Shown in pieces: positions 1 to 8,730 of a stretch of 52,480 nucleotides of DNA. The stretch comes from Spirochaetota bacterium. Its GTDB lineage: Bacteria; Spirochaetota; Brachyspiria; Brachyspirales; JACRPF01. The notes beneath the pieces are model-generated. The model was not told where the DNA came from, ran no database searches, and worked only from the letters and a program-made list of their open reading frames with translations. The stretch lies in the NCBI GenBank assembly GCA_038043445.1, contig JBBTBY010000118.1:1-52480 (forward strand), in the 5' to 3' direction. The position numbers and the translations under genes are program-made. Every line of letters starts with the position of its first letter. The stretch's first letter is position 1.

Positions 1-2
1 TG

Positions 3-872
3 AAACGCGTTGAGGCGGGCGATCTGTCCGTAGCGGTATCGGTCGATTCACGCGACGAAACGGCCGATCTTGCCAACGGGTTTAACACGATGGCAAAGAA
101 CCTGTCGGAGCTTCGCACCACCGATCTGCAGATGGCCGCCAAGGTGCAGCGCAATCTCCTTCCGCAGCTGCCGAACGCCGGGCGATTCGATGTGGCCGTC
201 CATTACGAGGCGTTCTCCTATGTCTCCGGCGATTTCTACGATTTCTACACCGATGACAACGGCACATTGACCGGACTTGTGCTGTTCGATGTTTCGGGAC
301 ACGGCGTCTCCTCGGGGCTTATCACCACATTGATACGCCCCATCATGTACCGAAGCTTCACATCCGATACAAAGGTCGCGCTTTCTGATATAATCGCCAA
401 GGCGAACCGCAGCATCATCAAGGCGAAGGGCGACGTGGATAATTATCTCACCTGCATCATGCTCCGTTTCTCCGGGAATGAGATGCAGTATGTCAATGCC
501 GGACACCCCGATCTGCTTAAAAAAGACGCGAACGAACATGTTGCGCCGGTCAAACCCGGGGGGAATGCCGTCCAGGGGGCGTTCATGGGCCAGGAGGGCA
601 TGGTCGAATTCTTCGAGGAGATGAACCGCGAGTATCAGGTGCCCATGACGAACGGCGATGTATTTCTGCTTTTTACGGACTGTCTTATCGAAACCAGATC
701 CCCCGCAGGTGAAGAATTCGGGCTTAACGGTGTTTCGCGTGTTCTCCGTGATGCACCGTCGGCAATGTCCGCTGCCGATATCGTCAAACGCATCGTCGCC
801 GCGCATGCGGAACATCGCGGCGGGGCGGCATTGGCGGATGATCTTACCATCGTCGGTGTCAAGGTGCGATAG
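3..872 (+). CDS. HAMP-SpoIIE (PP2C-type) serine phosphatase, 3' end
   Basis: The gene enters from the left edge, and 289 codons are visible in frame from base 3. The first ~30 residues (VEAGDLSVAV, then DETADLANGFNTM) match the end of a HAMP linker, so the missing part probably holds a membrane sensor. After a short coiled stretch come the hallmarks of a SpoIIE/RsbU phosphatase: QRNLLPQ, SGDFYDF, FDVSGHGVSSGL and the terminal ADDLTIV, whose Asp residues bind the two metal ions. Family members dephosphorylate anti-sigma-factor antagonists or similar phosphoserine switch proteins at the inner membrane. No partner (STAS or RsbW-type protein) is visible here. The family call is firm. The signal and target are unknown. 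Confidence 0.93.
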   Translation, partial: KRVEAGDLSVAVSVDSRDETADLANGFNTMAKNLSELRTTDLQMAAKVQRNLLPQLPNAGRFDVAVHYEAFSYVSGDFYDFYTDDNGTLTGLVLFDVSGHGVSSGLITTLIRPIMYRSFTSDTKVALSDIIAKANRSIIKAKGDVDNYLTCIMLRFSGNEMQYVNAGHPDLLKKDANEHVAPVKPGGNAVQGAFMGQEGMVEFFEEMNREYQVPMTNGDVFLLFTDCLIETRSPAGEEFGLNGVSRVLRDAPSAMSAADIVKRIVAAHAEHRGGAALADDLTIVGVKVR

Positions 873-897
873 CAATCTTCAACACTGGTATGACACA

Positions 898-1041
898 ATG
901 TCAACACTCAACATATTTCTTCTTTTGTTCGTGTCTTTCGTGGCCTCCTCTCCGTGCATCCATGCAGGCGCGGGGCGCTCGCTATCCCGGCTCTCGTCAA
1001 CAGCGCCATTCATGGTGCTCGTGAGATGCCGGTTGGATTGA
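898..1041 (+). CDS. small ORF with signal-peptide-like start (doubtful)
   Basis: This 47-codon ORF starts MSTLNIFLLLFVSFVASS, a hydrophobic stretch like a secretion signal, and then gives a short basic tail. There is no Shine-Dalgarno sequence upstream, and its last bases run into the -35 box of the next gene's promoter. It could be a broken exported-protein gene or chance. I do not recognise a family. The rest of the 873-1094 gap shows nothing but that promoter. Confidence 0.2.
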   Translation: MSTLNIFLLLFVSFVASSPCIHAGAGRSLSRLSSTAPFMVLVRCRLD

Positions 1042-1065
1042 CAGGAATTCGGCGGGTGGTATACT
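1038..1065 (+). promoter_or_regulatory. sigma70-type promoter for the AraC gene
   Basis: TTGACA at 1038-1043 and TATACT at 1060-1065 are separated by 16 bp. Transcription would start near 1072. A short out-of-frame ORF (1085-1150) with GAGGA four bases before its ATG overlaps the start of the regulator gene and might couple to it. Confidence 0.7.
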
Positions 1066-1094
1066 TGGCGCAGCTGAGGAAGCGATGACGGCGA

Positions 1095-1880
1095 ATGAAA
1101 AGTCCTATTCCTTATACTATAACAGGGGTGATGAAAAGGATCAGTCTTGATTTTTTCTTTATTGCCAAACACAATATAAACGGCAAGGTTTCTTTTCATG
1201 ATCATAATACTCTTGAGATCGTGTATTACCTTCAGGGTAACGGAGAGACAACAATAGGGAATAACACCTATCAGTTCAATAAAAACAGTTTCACTATAGT
1301 GCCGAAAGGCGTTCGGCATGATCAGAAAAATAACAAAGAACTGGTTAATGGATGTATTGGCGTATCAGGCAGCGGACTGGAGAATTTAATTGGCGCATAT
1401 CAGGATTCATTCGGAGTGCTCAGGAATGAATTCCTGCTGCTTGCTGATGAGTTGGAAAATAAAGAACCTGGATATGCGATTATCGCGGATGGTATTCTCC
1501 TCAAGATCATCGGGACCATCCGTCGGATCGCATCTTCAGCAGCACAGTCAGCTTCGAAAGAAGCGATCGCCGAAAGAGCTGTTGCACTGATCCGGGAAAA
1601 AGAAGGTGTAATTTCCGTTGAAGATCTTTCCGGGATGTTCTATATCAGAAGCGATTATTTCGGACGGCTTTTCAAAGAGTATACGAAAAAAACGCCTATC
1701 CAGTATATCCTCGATGTCAAACTGGATAAAGCCAAAGACCTCCTTACGGATACTTCACTGACGATCAGCGCGATCGCACAGCGTTGCGGATTTGAAGACG
1801 TCTACTATTTCTCGAAGTTCTTTAAAAAACGGATCGGGGTTACTCCAACTGTTTTCAGAAAATCAGCGGCACATGAATAG
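1095..1880 (+). CDS. AraC-family transcriptional regulator
   Basis: A 261-residue regulator. The N-terminal ~90 residues are a cupin-like sensor (FHDHNTLEIVYYLQGNG, then PKGVRHD), and the C-terminal ~100 residues are the double helix-turn-helix of AraC, including the second-helix signature ISAIAQRCGFEDVYYFSKFF. It probably binds a sugar or sugar derivative and switches on the genes just downstream, which lie in the same direction. The start is uncertain: ATG 1095 follows the promoter closely but has no well-placed Shine-Dalgarno, while in-frame ATG 1131 is preceded by AGGGG. Base composition is clearly more AT-rich than the glycosidase genes, as in the next gene, which may indicate acquisition. 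Confidence 0.9.
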   Translation: MKSPIPYTITGVMKRISLDFFFIAKHNINGKVSFHDHNTLEIVYYLQGNGETTIGNNTYQFNKNSFTIVPKGVRHDQKNNKELVNGCIGVSGSGLENLIGAYQDSFGVLRNEFLLLADELENKEPGYAIIADGILLKIIGTIRRIASSAAQSASKEAIAERAVALIREKEGVISVEDLSGMFYIRSDYFGRLFKEYTKKTPIQYILDVKLDKAKDLLTDTSLTISAIAQRCGFEDVYYFSKFFKKRIGVTPTVFRKSAAHE

Positions 1881-1986
1881 CGTAAAAAGTACAAACAAAG
1901 TCCGGAAAATTCCATTTTCGTAAAGTGATAGACGCAGTATCCTATGTGTATTGAAATTTGCTGATCATTATTCATGCGAGGACGAA

Positions 1987-2928
1987 ATGTTCGAGAACAC
2001 GTACAAAGACAGATTTACCATGCTCTCCGGCTCGTACATGCTGGAGCGTCTCAGCACTCCTATGGAGAAGGTCGATGTGGTACTGGATACTGACACATAC
2101 AATGAAGTTGACGACCAGTTCGCCCTGGCGTACAGTCTCCTTGTTCCTGAAAGGATCAACGTAGAGGCCGTCTATGCGGCTCCGTTCCTGAACGACCGGG
2201 CCGCAAGTCCTGCTGACGGCATGGTGAAAAGTTATAACGAGATACAGACTGTTCTGGGCCTCATGGGACGAAAAGAGAGCATGCCGGTACTGAAAGGCTC
2301 GGACCGTTTCCTTGAAAATCCCGCAGACCCTGTCAGGAGCCCGGCAGCACTTGATCTGGTTGAACGGGCTATGAGACGAAAGGAAAAACCGCTGTATGTT
2401 CTGGCTATCGGATGTCCGGTGAACATAGCCTCCGCTCTTCTCATAGAACCAGCGATCAGGGAAAAAATAATAGTGGTCTGGCTTGGGTCACATCCTCCGT
2501 ACTGGATGTCCGCGCGGGAATTCAACTGCAGCCAGGATATCATTTCATCCCAGGTCCTTTATAATTCGGGCGTTCCTTTCGTTAATATACCATGCAAGAA
2601 TGTGGCGGAACACCTCCGGACATCCGTTCCCGAATTGAAAGCGTGTATCGCGGGCACGAGCAGGATCAGTGATTATTTGTACAGTATTGTCAAGGACTAT
2701 AGCAAGGGCGATCCTGTATGGTCGAAAGTCATCTGGGATATTTCAACGGTGGCATATCTTGTAAATCCCAGCTGGATACCGACCCAGATCATCCATGCGC
2801 CTGTGCTGACAGACCACCACACATTCAGTCTGGATGCCAGACGGCATTTCATGCGGGTTGCTATTGACGCGAACAGAGACTTGGTTTTTGCGGACATGTT
2901 CGCCCGGTTGAATGCCTGCGGAAATTAA
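1987..2928 (+). CDS. nucleoside hydrolase family protein
   Basis: An inosine-uridine preferring nucleoside hydrolase homologue. The calcium-binding, ribose-binding cluster appears early as LDTDTYNEVDDQFA (D34, D36, N39, E40, D42, D43 from the chosen start). Family members hydrolyse the N-glycosidic bond of nucleosides to give a base and a pentose. The protein is ~313 residues, the usual family length, with no signal peptide, so it is cytoplasmic. ATG 1987 has GAGGA four bases upstream; an in-frame TTG at 1951 would add 12 residues but has no ribosome site. It sits between an AraC regulator and a ketose kinase, so the true substrate could be a sugar-containing metabolite rather than a salvage nucleoside. 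The substrate is inferred only at family level. Confidence 0.85.
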   Translation: MFENTYKDRFTMLSGSYMLERLSTPMEKVDVVLDTDTYNEVDDQFALAYSLLVPERINVEAVYAAPFLNDRAASPADGMVKSYNEIQTVLGLMGRKESMPVLKGSDRFLENPADPVRSPAALDLVERAMRRKEKPLYVLAIGCPVNIASALLIEPAIREKIIVVWLGSHPPYWMSAREFNCSQDIISSQVLYNSGVPFVNIPCKNVAEHLRTSVPELKACIAGTSRISDYLYSIVKDYSKGDPVWSKVIWDISTVAYLVNPSWIPTQIIHAPVLTDHHTFSLDARRHFMRVAIDANRDLVFADMFARLNACGN

Positions 2929-3048
2929 AGTCTGCTCTGCCAGCCGGAATTTGATACAGGAGCGGTATATCAGTCGTACTGGCAGTCAGCATATACGAAA
3001 TCAGTCGGCAAGCGCTGCAAGACAGTGTGCCAAAGGAGATCTAGCGTC

Positions 3049-4053
3049 ATGAAGAAGTTCCTGAATGCACCTGAACAGTTTGTTGACGAAATGCTGGAAG
3101 GCATCTATTCCGCCCATCCCGAACAGGTCCGCTGCACGGCCGGAGATCTGCGATGCATCGTTACCTCCCGCCCGGTAAAGGGCAAGGTTGGTATCGTCAC
3201 GGGTGGTGGGTCTGGCCATCTTCCTCTCTTTCTCGGGTATATCGGCGAGGGACTGCTTGACGGCTGCTCCGTCGGCGGAGTATTCCAGTCACCCAGTGCC
3301 GACCAGATGTTTGAAGTCACAAAAGCCATCAGTCAGGGGGCAGGGGTTCTCTATATTTATGGGAACTACACGGGTGATATCATGAATTTCGATATGGCGA
3401 CCGAAATGGCAGCCATGGAAGGCATCAATGTTCTTTCTGTTGTCGGAAATGACGATGTGGCATCCTCTCCAAAAGGCCAGGAACACAAACGTCGCGGTGT
3501 CGCCGGCATCTTTTTCGTTTATAAGGCCGCTGGGGCCGCTGCCGCAGAAGGAATGAGCCTCGACGACGTAAAGCGCGTCGCAGAAAAGGCAAAGGACAAC
3601 GTACGTACCATGGGCGTTGCACTTACTCCATGCATTATTCCCGAAGTGGGGCATGCCTCTTTTTCTATCGGCGAAAACGAAATGGAAATTGGCATGGGTA
3701 TTCACGGCGAACCCGGCATTCAACGGGGAGCGTTGCGCAAGGCAGCCGAAGTTGTAGAAGAGATGATGAAGCCGATCTTGGCTGACCTTCCCTTCGTGAA
3801 AGGCGACGAGGTTGCCGTTCTGGTGAACGGCCTGGGTGCAACCCCTAAGGAAGAACTCTATGTCCTCTTCCGCAGTGTGTCCTCTATCTTGGAGGATATC
3901 GGGATTTCGATATTTCATGTATATGTCGGCGAGTTCGCGACTTCGATGGAAATGGCAGGGGCCTCCATCTCCTTGCTCAAACTTGATGATGAGCTAAGGC
4001 GCCTTGTCGCGCGCCCTGCAGCCTCGCCATTTTTCGAGCAGAAACAGTTATAA
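3049..4053 (+). CDS. dhaK: dihydroxyacetone/ketose kinase, DhaK-type subunit
   Basis: A 334-residue DhaK-fold subunit that binds the ketose covalently. The substrate histidine is H219 in GIHGEPG, and the second active-site histidine is H57 in GGGSGHLPLF. Classical DhaK has GGGSGHEP, so Leu in place of Glu marks this as a variant; from memory such variants occur in kinases for larger sugars such as tetruloses. The start at 3049 has AAGGAG ten bases upstream; the in-frame upstream codon at 3025 lacks one. The nucleotide-binding DhaL subunit follows 12 bp later, so the two form a complex in the cytoplasm. No DhaM phosphotransferase subunit is present, which suggests ATP rather than PEP as donor. 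Identity as a DHA-kinase family subunit is firm. The sugar is open. Confidence 0.92.
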   Translation: MKKFLNAPEQFVDEMLEGIYSAHPEQVRCTAGDLRCIVTSRPVKGKVGIVTGGGSGHLPLFLGYIGEGLLDGCSVGGVFQSPSADQMFEVTKAISQGAGVLYIYGNYTGDIMNFDMATEMAAMEGINVLSVVGNDDVASSPKGQEHKRRGVAGIFFVYKAAGAAAAEGMSLDDVKRVAEKAKDNVRTMGVALTPCIIPEVGHASFSIGENEMEIGMGIHGEPGIQRGALRKAAEVVEEMMKPILADLPFVKGDEVAVLVNGLGATPKEELYVLFRSVSSILEDIGISIFHVYVGEFATSMEMAGASISLLKLDDELRRLVARPAASPFFEQKQL

Positions 4054-4065
4054 TTCGGAGGAGAG

Positions 4066-4710
4066 ATGGAGAACATAAACAGAGGGGATCTGGCGCCATT
4101 ATTCAAGAGTCTCCGCGATGCCTTTGCCGCACAACGCGACTTTCTCATAGACCTCGACGGTAAAGTTGGTGACAGTGACCTGGGGCTTACGATGAGCAGG
4201 GCTTTCATTGCCGCCTATGAGGCCGTTGCGGCTAATGCTGCGGACCCGATCGGCCGGACCATTCAGCTTGCCGGCATGGCTATCGGGAAGGCGTCGCCAT
4301 CGACCATGGGAACTCTTGTCGCGACGGGTTTTATGCGTGGTGGCAAAGCTCTTGACCTGTCCTCATCAATTGGAACGGCAGAAATGTCCATTTTCTGGAT
4401 TGCTTTTATGAACGGAGTTATCGAGAGAGGCAAAGCCAAGCGCGGGGACAAGACATTGATCGACGTGGTAGCCCCCGTTTCCGAATCTCTTGCCGCTTCC
4501 GCTGCGTGCGGAGCCGCTCTTCACGAAGCACTGTTCGATGCAGCCGCTGCTGCCGCCGGTGGACTTGAAGCGACTAAGGGGATGATAGCCCAGCATGGAA
4601 AGGCGGCCTGTTTCCGGGAAAAAACCTTGGGATTGCAGGATGCGGGTGCAACCGTCGGTTTTATTATCACCGATACTCTTCGACAGTTTGTCGCAGGGCT
4701 AAAGGAATAG
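4066..4710 (+). CDS. dhaL: dihydroxyacetone/ketose kinase, DhaL-type subunit
   Basis: A 214-residue all-helical DhaL subunit that carries the nucleotide and two metal ions. The metal-binding aspartates are visible as DLDGKVGDSDLG (D31, D36, D38), in the same spacing as in the E. coli protein. A GGAGGAGAG stretch precedes the ATG, and the gene begins 12 bp after dhaK, so the two are co-transcribed and probably produced in equal amounts. With DhaK it would phosphorylate a small ketose or aldose. Together with the nucleoside hydrolase and the AraC gene upstream it looks like a four-gene catabolic unit. The next gene begins 180 bp further on. Family call firm. Confidence 0.92.
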   Translation: MENINRGDLAPLFKSLRDAFAAQRDFLIDLDGKVGDSDLGLTMSRAFIAAYEAVAANAADPIGRTIQLAGMAIGKASPSTMGTLVATGFMRGGKALDLSSSIGTAEMSIFWIAFMNGVIERGKAKRGDKTLIDVVAPVSESLAASAACGAALHEALFDAAAAAAGGLEATKGMIAQHGKAACFREKTLGLQDAGATVGFIITDTLRQFVAGLKE

Positions 4711-4890
4711 TCATGAGGATTGCAGTCTTATGAACGTGGAACAAGAACAATGCGCATCGCACACATAGATTTCAGCCCCTCGGAAGTGCGCTCGAGCATA
4801 TCGCATCGGGAGATAAACACCGCACACCCTCCGATAAAAGAAATCTTGATATATACTATCGATCATGTTGTTACCCGGGGAGTTTCGATC

Positions 4891-7800
4891 ATGAGATCCA
4901 TCAGCCGAAAGATCGCCTTCATCTGTCTCAGTACGGTCATTACCTTCGCCGGCCTTTCCGCTGCGGATGATGCTGTCGCCGCGTGGGATTTCAACGACGG
5001 GACATTTTCCGGAAAAACGAGCGGATCCACATCATTTGTCGACGGCATTGACGGCAAAGCACTTGCATTTGACGGCACCTCGTCCGCTGAAGCATCCGCC
5101 TCGCCCACACCGGGGAATTCGATAACGCTTGAAGTGTGGGTGAAGATCGATACGACGGAGCAGGAATGGTCGGGCATACTTATGCGCTGGGTGCCGGGAT
5201 CGGATGTCGGCTACGGCATTCTTTACCGTTCCGCGGGGAACGGCTTTCGCTTTGTGGTGAACAGTGATGATAAAAAAAGCGTGCTTGTGCAGACGGAGAA
5301 AGAACAGATACTCCCCGGCGTATGGTATCATCTTGCGGCGACCTATGACGGCAAGACGCTCATACTGTATCTGAACGGAAAACCATTATCGAAAGCGGCA
5401 TCGCTCTCCGTACCGGAGGTGAAGGGCCCGGTATATCTCGGTAAAGCGGGGCCGTGGGCAAAGACGGGGCTTCGCGGCGCTGTCGATGATGTGCGGATCT
5501 ACGGCAGGGCACTGTCGTCCGCTGAAGTGAATGCGCATTATCGGGCGCTCGTGAAAGGGACCCCGGTGAAATATATCGTCTGCGATTTTGAGGACGTCGG
5601 CACATGGCGTCATCAGGGCGGCGAGGGCTCGAAGGGAAAATGGTTCGCCGGGCATATCAATCTGTCGTCGACGAAGAAGGAAACCTGTTCAGGAGCATAT
5701 GCCGGCATCATACGCTATGCGTTCACCGAGCCGTCCGGGCCGTACCGGCATCGATTCATACGGGCGAAGATCATGGAAGAGAAGGTGTCATCGGTGAGCG
5801 AGATATCGTTCCGCGCGAACCCGAAGGATAAGGACGGCAAGATATCGATAGAACTTTCTGACAATGCCGGAAAGAATGCGACTACGGAGGCCGTTCGTCT
5901 TGAGAAAAATACGTGGCAGGAATATACCATACCGTTCGATGAAGCGCATGTAAAAGGAGCATCATCACTTGAGTCGCCGATATTCGTATCCGGTGTGAAT
6001 TTCTACGGTCGGACCGCGGGAGAGGGTGAAGTGTATCTCGACGACATAGCGCTGTCGGGAGAAACGAGCGATGGGAAACAGCTGGTGACCGTGTCGCCCG
6101 TGTATCGCGGGGTAGGATATCGTCCCAATGCACCTATCGTGCTCGAGTACCGCGTGCGCAACGGCATGGGGAAAGACGCATCGATACGCGTGAGCGCATC
6201 CATCGTCGATTTTTTCGGCAAAGCGTCGGCAAAGGACCAAAAGTCAATTGACATCGCCGCCCGCGGAGAGTCGGCCATTCGCTTTTCGTTCCCTGCGATG
6301 GACATCGGTCATTATCGCGTTACGCTTTCGGTTTCCGGCGCGGTATCGTATGGCATGGAGGATATGTTCGGTGTGTTCATCCCCAACGGAAAACGCCTCA
6401 ATAGAACGCCCATGTTCTTCGGCTGCGATGATCAGGAGATATGGAAAGGCGAAGAGGAGAATGCGCTGCATAAGACGTGGATGGGCGCGCTCGGTGTCGA
6501 CATTGAACGCTTCGGTATCACCGGCGGACGATTCGAGCATGCCGCGGGCGATACATCGCATGCCGATGGGTTCACACCGATGCTCAATGAACTCGCGAAG
6601 TATGGCATCGATTCATTCGTGTGCTACTTCGTTGTTCCGGAATTTACCGGCGGCGCATATCGCAAGCCCCCGAAGGACGAAGCGGCGTTCGCGGCGCATG
6701 TGCGTAATCTCGGCGCGTATCTCGCGAAATTTCCCGGCGTAAAATATATCGAGCTTTGGAACGAGCCCGACCTCGAATTCTTTCACGGGACCATCGATGA
6801 ATATGTCGCCATGATGAAAACATTCTACACCGAAATTAAAAAGACGGCCCCAAACATTCGCGTGACGACCGGCGGCGTGACCGTTAAGCATCCGAAGGAA
6901 AAGAAGGATTTTACCAAGGATATGTTTACGCTCGGCAAGGGGTATTATGACGTGGCGGCATTCCATGCGCACGGTCCACTTGAGAACTATATCGAACGGC
7001 AGGAGATGGTCGAAGGATATCTCCGTAATGCCGGGGTGACCGCACCTATATGCAATACCGAAGCGGGCGACCGGTCGCTGTACGATTACGCGGGATATCG
7101 TTCACAGGCGGTAACGCTTGTAAAGAAGATATCATATGCCAAATCGCGGCCATTGTCGGAATTCTATTCCTGGTTCACGCTCAAGGATTACTGGGATATG
7201 GACCCCGGTGCCGACGATTCGCTCGGCATGGTGACGGCGGATAATCGGTTTAAGCCGGCTTTTGTCGCCTATAATGAACTGATACGTGAGCTCGCCAATA
7301 CAATTCCCGACGGGGCTGCGGATATCGATGCGCGTCTTGACGGCTATCGGTTCAAGCGGAGCGCCGGCGGCAGGGTATATGTCGTGTGGCCGAAGAATCC
7401 CGGGGCAGTCGTTGCCTCCGTGCGTTCATCGGTGCCTGTCACGCGTACCGACATGTTCGGGAGGAGCGAATCGCTTACCCCGGAGGATGGAAGCGTGTCT
7501 GTAACTGTTGCCGGATATCCTGTGTACCTTTCCATCGGCGGGGACGGAACGCTTGTCGATGCAAGAACCGATGTCCCGTTCCTGATAAGTCCGTCTTCCG
7601 TGTATGCGGTACCCGGAGGAAAGGCATCGTTCACAGCGATGGTGACGAATATTGCTTTGGGCCCTGTATCAATCGATGTCGGTCTTATGAACGAAACCGG
7701 GAGCAGGATAGGCGGCGGCACGTATCCGCTCGCGCTTGGCGGCGCGGTATCGATGCCGTTCACAATATCGGTAGCAGGTGAAGAAACGTATGGGCAGAAG

Positions 7801-8466
7801 AATTATTTCTATTCGGTATCGATGACGCCCGGGAGCATTCGAAATGCCGTGAAACCGCTGTCACTCTGCGTTGCGTATCCGATCACGTATAACGCCGCCG
7901 GTTTTGCGATGAAGGGAACAGGGCCGGCGGGCTTGAAACCGATAATCGTTGACGCATTGCAGTCTGTCATCGAGCTCGCATTCGATCCGACGATACCGCG
8001 CTGGAAGAATGCGGCGGACCTCTCCGTGAAAGCATACGCGGCTCATGACGGCAAGGGGCTCTATGCAGCGTTCGATACCGCCGACGACGTGCACGTTACC
8101 CATGATAAGAACTCAGGCGACGGCGTTGAGATTGGAATTCTCTCGGAGGCATCATCCAGTATCATTTCGCTCGGAGCGACCGCGGAGGGTGCGTTCGTCA
8201 CGGGCCGTTCGGCAGACAGCGAAAGTGAACGATGGGATGTTCCGGCTGCTGCCCGGCGTACCGCACACGGTGTTTTTTATGAGGTGTATGTGGCCTTTGA
8301 GAAAATCGGTATTTCCGTCCGCGAAGATGCAATACCCGTTCGCTTCGCTTTCATTGTACATGATGACGACGGAAAAGGGCGTGTTCGGTATATGGAGTGG
8401 GGCGGCGGACTCGGGCGAAAGCGTGATGCGTCGCGCTATGGATTCGGATTATTGGCGCCCCGATAA
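4891..8466 (+). CDS. secreted multi-domain clan-A glycoside hydrolase (LamG, CBM, CBM9)
   Basis: A 1191-residue exported enzyme. It starts with a signal peptide (MRSISRKIAFICLSTV), then a LamG/concanavalin-type domain (~30-222), a jelly-roll carbohydrate-binding-like domain (~230-390) and an Ig-like linker (~400-500). A TIM-barrel glycosidase domain of clan GH-A follows at ~505-850. Its probable acid/base is E625 in LWNEPD and the nucleophile E724 in CNTEAGD. The last ~190 residues resemble CBM9. The barrel is closest in feel to GH39, but I cannot fix a family by eye. ATG 4891 is chosen because it opens the signal peptide and has GGGGAG upstream; a TATACT at 4852-4857 may be its -10 box, with no clear -35. 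Substrate unknown. Confidence 0.85.
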   Translation: MRSISRKIAFICLSTVITFAGLSAADDAVAAWDFNDGTFSGKTSGSTSFVDGIDGKALAFDGTSSAEASASPTPGNSITLEVWVKIDTTEQEWSGILMRWVPGSDVGYGILYRSAGNGFRFVVNSDDKKSVLVQTEKEQILPGVWYHLAATYDGKTLILYLNGKPLSKAASLSVPEVKGPVYLGKAGPWAKTGLRGAVDDVRIYGRALSSAEVNAHYRALVKGTPVKYIVCDFEDVGTWRHQGGEGSKGKWFAGHINLSSTKKETCSGAYAGIIRYAFTEPSGPYRHRFIRAKIMEEKVSSVSEISFRANPKDKDGKISIELSDNAGKNATTEAVRLEKNTWQEYTIPFDEAHVKGASSLESPIFVSGVNFYGRTAGEGEVYLDDIALSGETSDGKQLVTVSPVYRGVGYRPNAPIVLEYRVRNGMGKDASIRVSASIVDFFGKASAKDQKSIDIAARGESAIRFSFPAMDIGHYRVTLSVSGAVSYGMEDMFGVFIPNGKRLNRTPMFFGCDDQEIWKGEEENALHKTWMGALGVDIERFGITGGRFEHAAGDTSHADGFTPMLNELAKYGIDSFVCYFVVPEFTGGAYRKPPKDEAAFAAHVRNLGAYLAKFPGVKYIELWNEPDLEFFHGTIDEYVAMMKTFYTEIKKTAPNIRVTTGGVTVKHPKEKKDFTKDMFTLGKGYYDVAAFHAHGPLENYIERQEMVEGYLRNAGVTAPICNTEAGDRSLYDYAGYRSQAVTLVKKISYAKSRPLSEFYSWFTLKDYWDMDPGADDSLGMVTADNRFKPAFVAYNELIRELANTIPDGAADIDARLDGYRFKRSAGGRVYVVWPKNPGAVVASVRSSVPVTRTDMFGRSESLTPEDGSVSVTVAGYPVYLSIGGDGTLVDARTDVPFLISPSSVYAVPGGKASFTAMVTNIALGPVSIDVGLMNETGSRIGGGTYPLALGGAVSMPFTISVAGEETYGQKNYFYSVSMTPGSIRNAVKPLSLCVAYPITYNAAGFAMKGTGPAGLKPIIVDALQSVIELAFDPTIPRWKNAADLSVKAYAAHDGKGLYAAFDTADDVHVTHDKNSGDGVEIGILSEASSSIISLGATAEGAFVTGRSADSESERWDVPAAARRTAHGVFYEVYVAFEKIGISVREDAIPVRFAFIVHDDDGKGRVRYMEWGGGLGRKRDASRYGFGLLAPR

Positions 8467-8532
8467 GCGTGCTCGTGCGTGTGCTGACGATTTTTTTCGA
8501 TGCATGCGCACGCCGTCACGCGACCGTTGCCT

Positions 8533-8560
8533 TTGATTTTTCAGGATAATTAGATACAAC
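8533..8560 (+). promoter_or_regulatory. promoter of the kdsD remnant
   Basis: TTGATT at 8533-8538 and TACAAC at 8555-8560 are 16 bp apart. Only 7 bp separate the -10 box from the ATG at 8568, so the transcript would begin at the start codon (leaderless). It now drives a broken gene. Confidence 0.45.
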
Positions 8561-8567
8561 ATTCGGC

Positions 8568-8717
8568 ATGAAGCAAGATATCATCACGTATGCGCAGAGC
8601 GCGCTCCGCGAAGAAGCAGAAGCGATAATACGCGTAAGCGAGAGGTATTCCAGCGCATTCACCGAAGCGCTCGATCTCATGCTCGCCTGAAAAGGACGCG
8701 TTGTCGTCACCGGTGTG
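8568..8717 (+). pseudogene. kdsD: kdsD/kpsF (arabinose-5-phosphate isomerase) 5' remnant
   Basis: The forward frame from ATG 8568 reads MKQDIITYAQSALREEAEAI and continues for 40 codons to a TGA at 8688-8690, then KGRVVVTGV. This is the start of a D-arabinose-5-phosphate isomerase (SIS domain), where the usual reading is a Cys followed by KG(R/K)VVVxGxGKSG. The TGA lies exactly where E. coli KdsD has Cys, so one base change (TGC or TGT to TGA) explains it. Homology ends at ~8717, just before the glycine-lysine-serine of the SIS motif, and the oppositely oriented glycosidase gene ends at 8731. The gene has therefore lost about 280 residues as well as gaining a stop. Kdo synthesis would need an intact copy elsewhere. 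Confidence 0.75.
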
Positions 8718-8730
8718 GTTTGCCGAGTGC

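Noticed and set aside
48-875. 275-codon open frame on the minus strand
   Set aside because: It is antisense to the SpoIIE phosphatase; no motif or ribosome site.
8688-8690. Reading the kdsD TGA as selenocysteine or tryptophan
   Set aside because: Homology stops nine codons after the TGA because the rest of the gene is missing, and pyrH, der and other genes here use TGA as a normal stop or avoid it internally, so a pseudogene is simpler.
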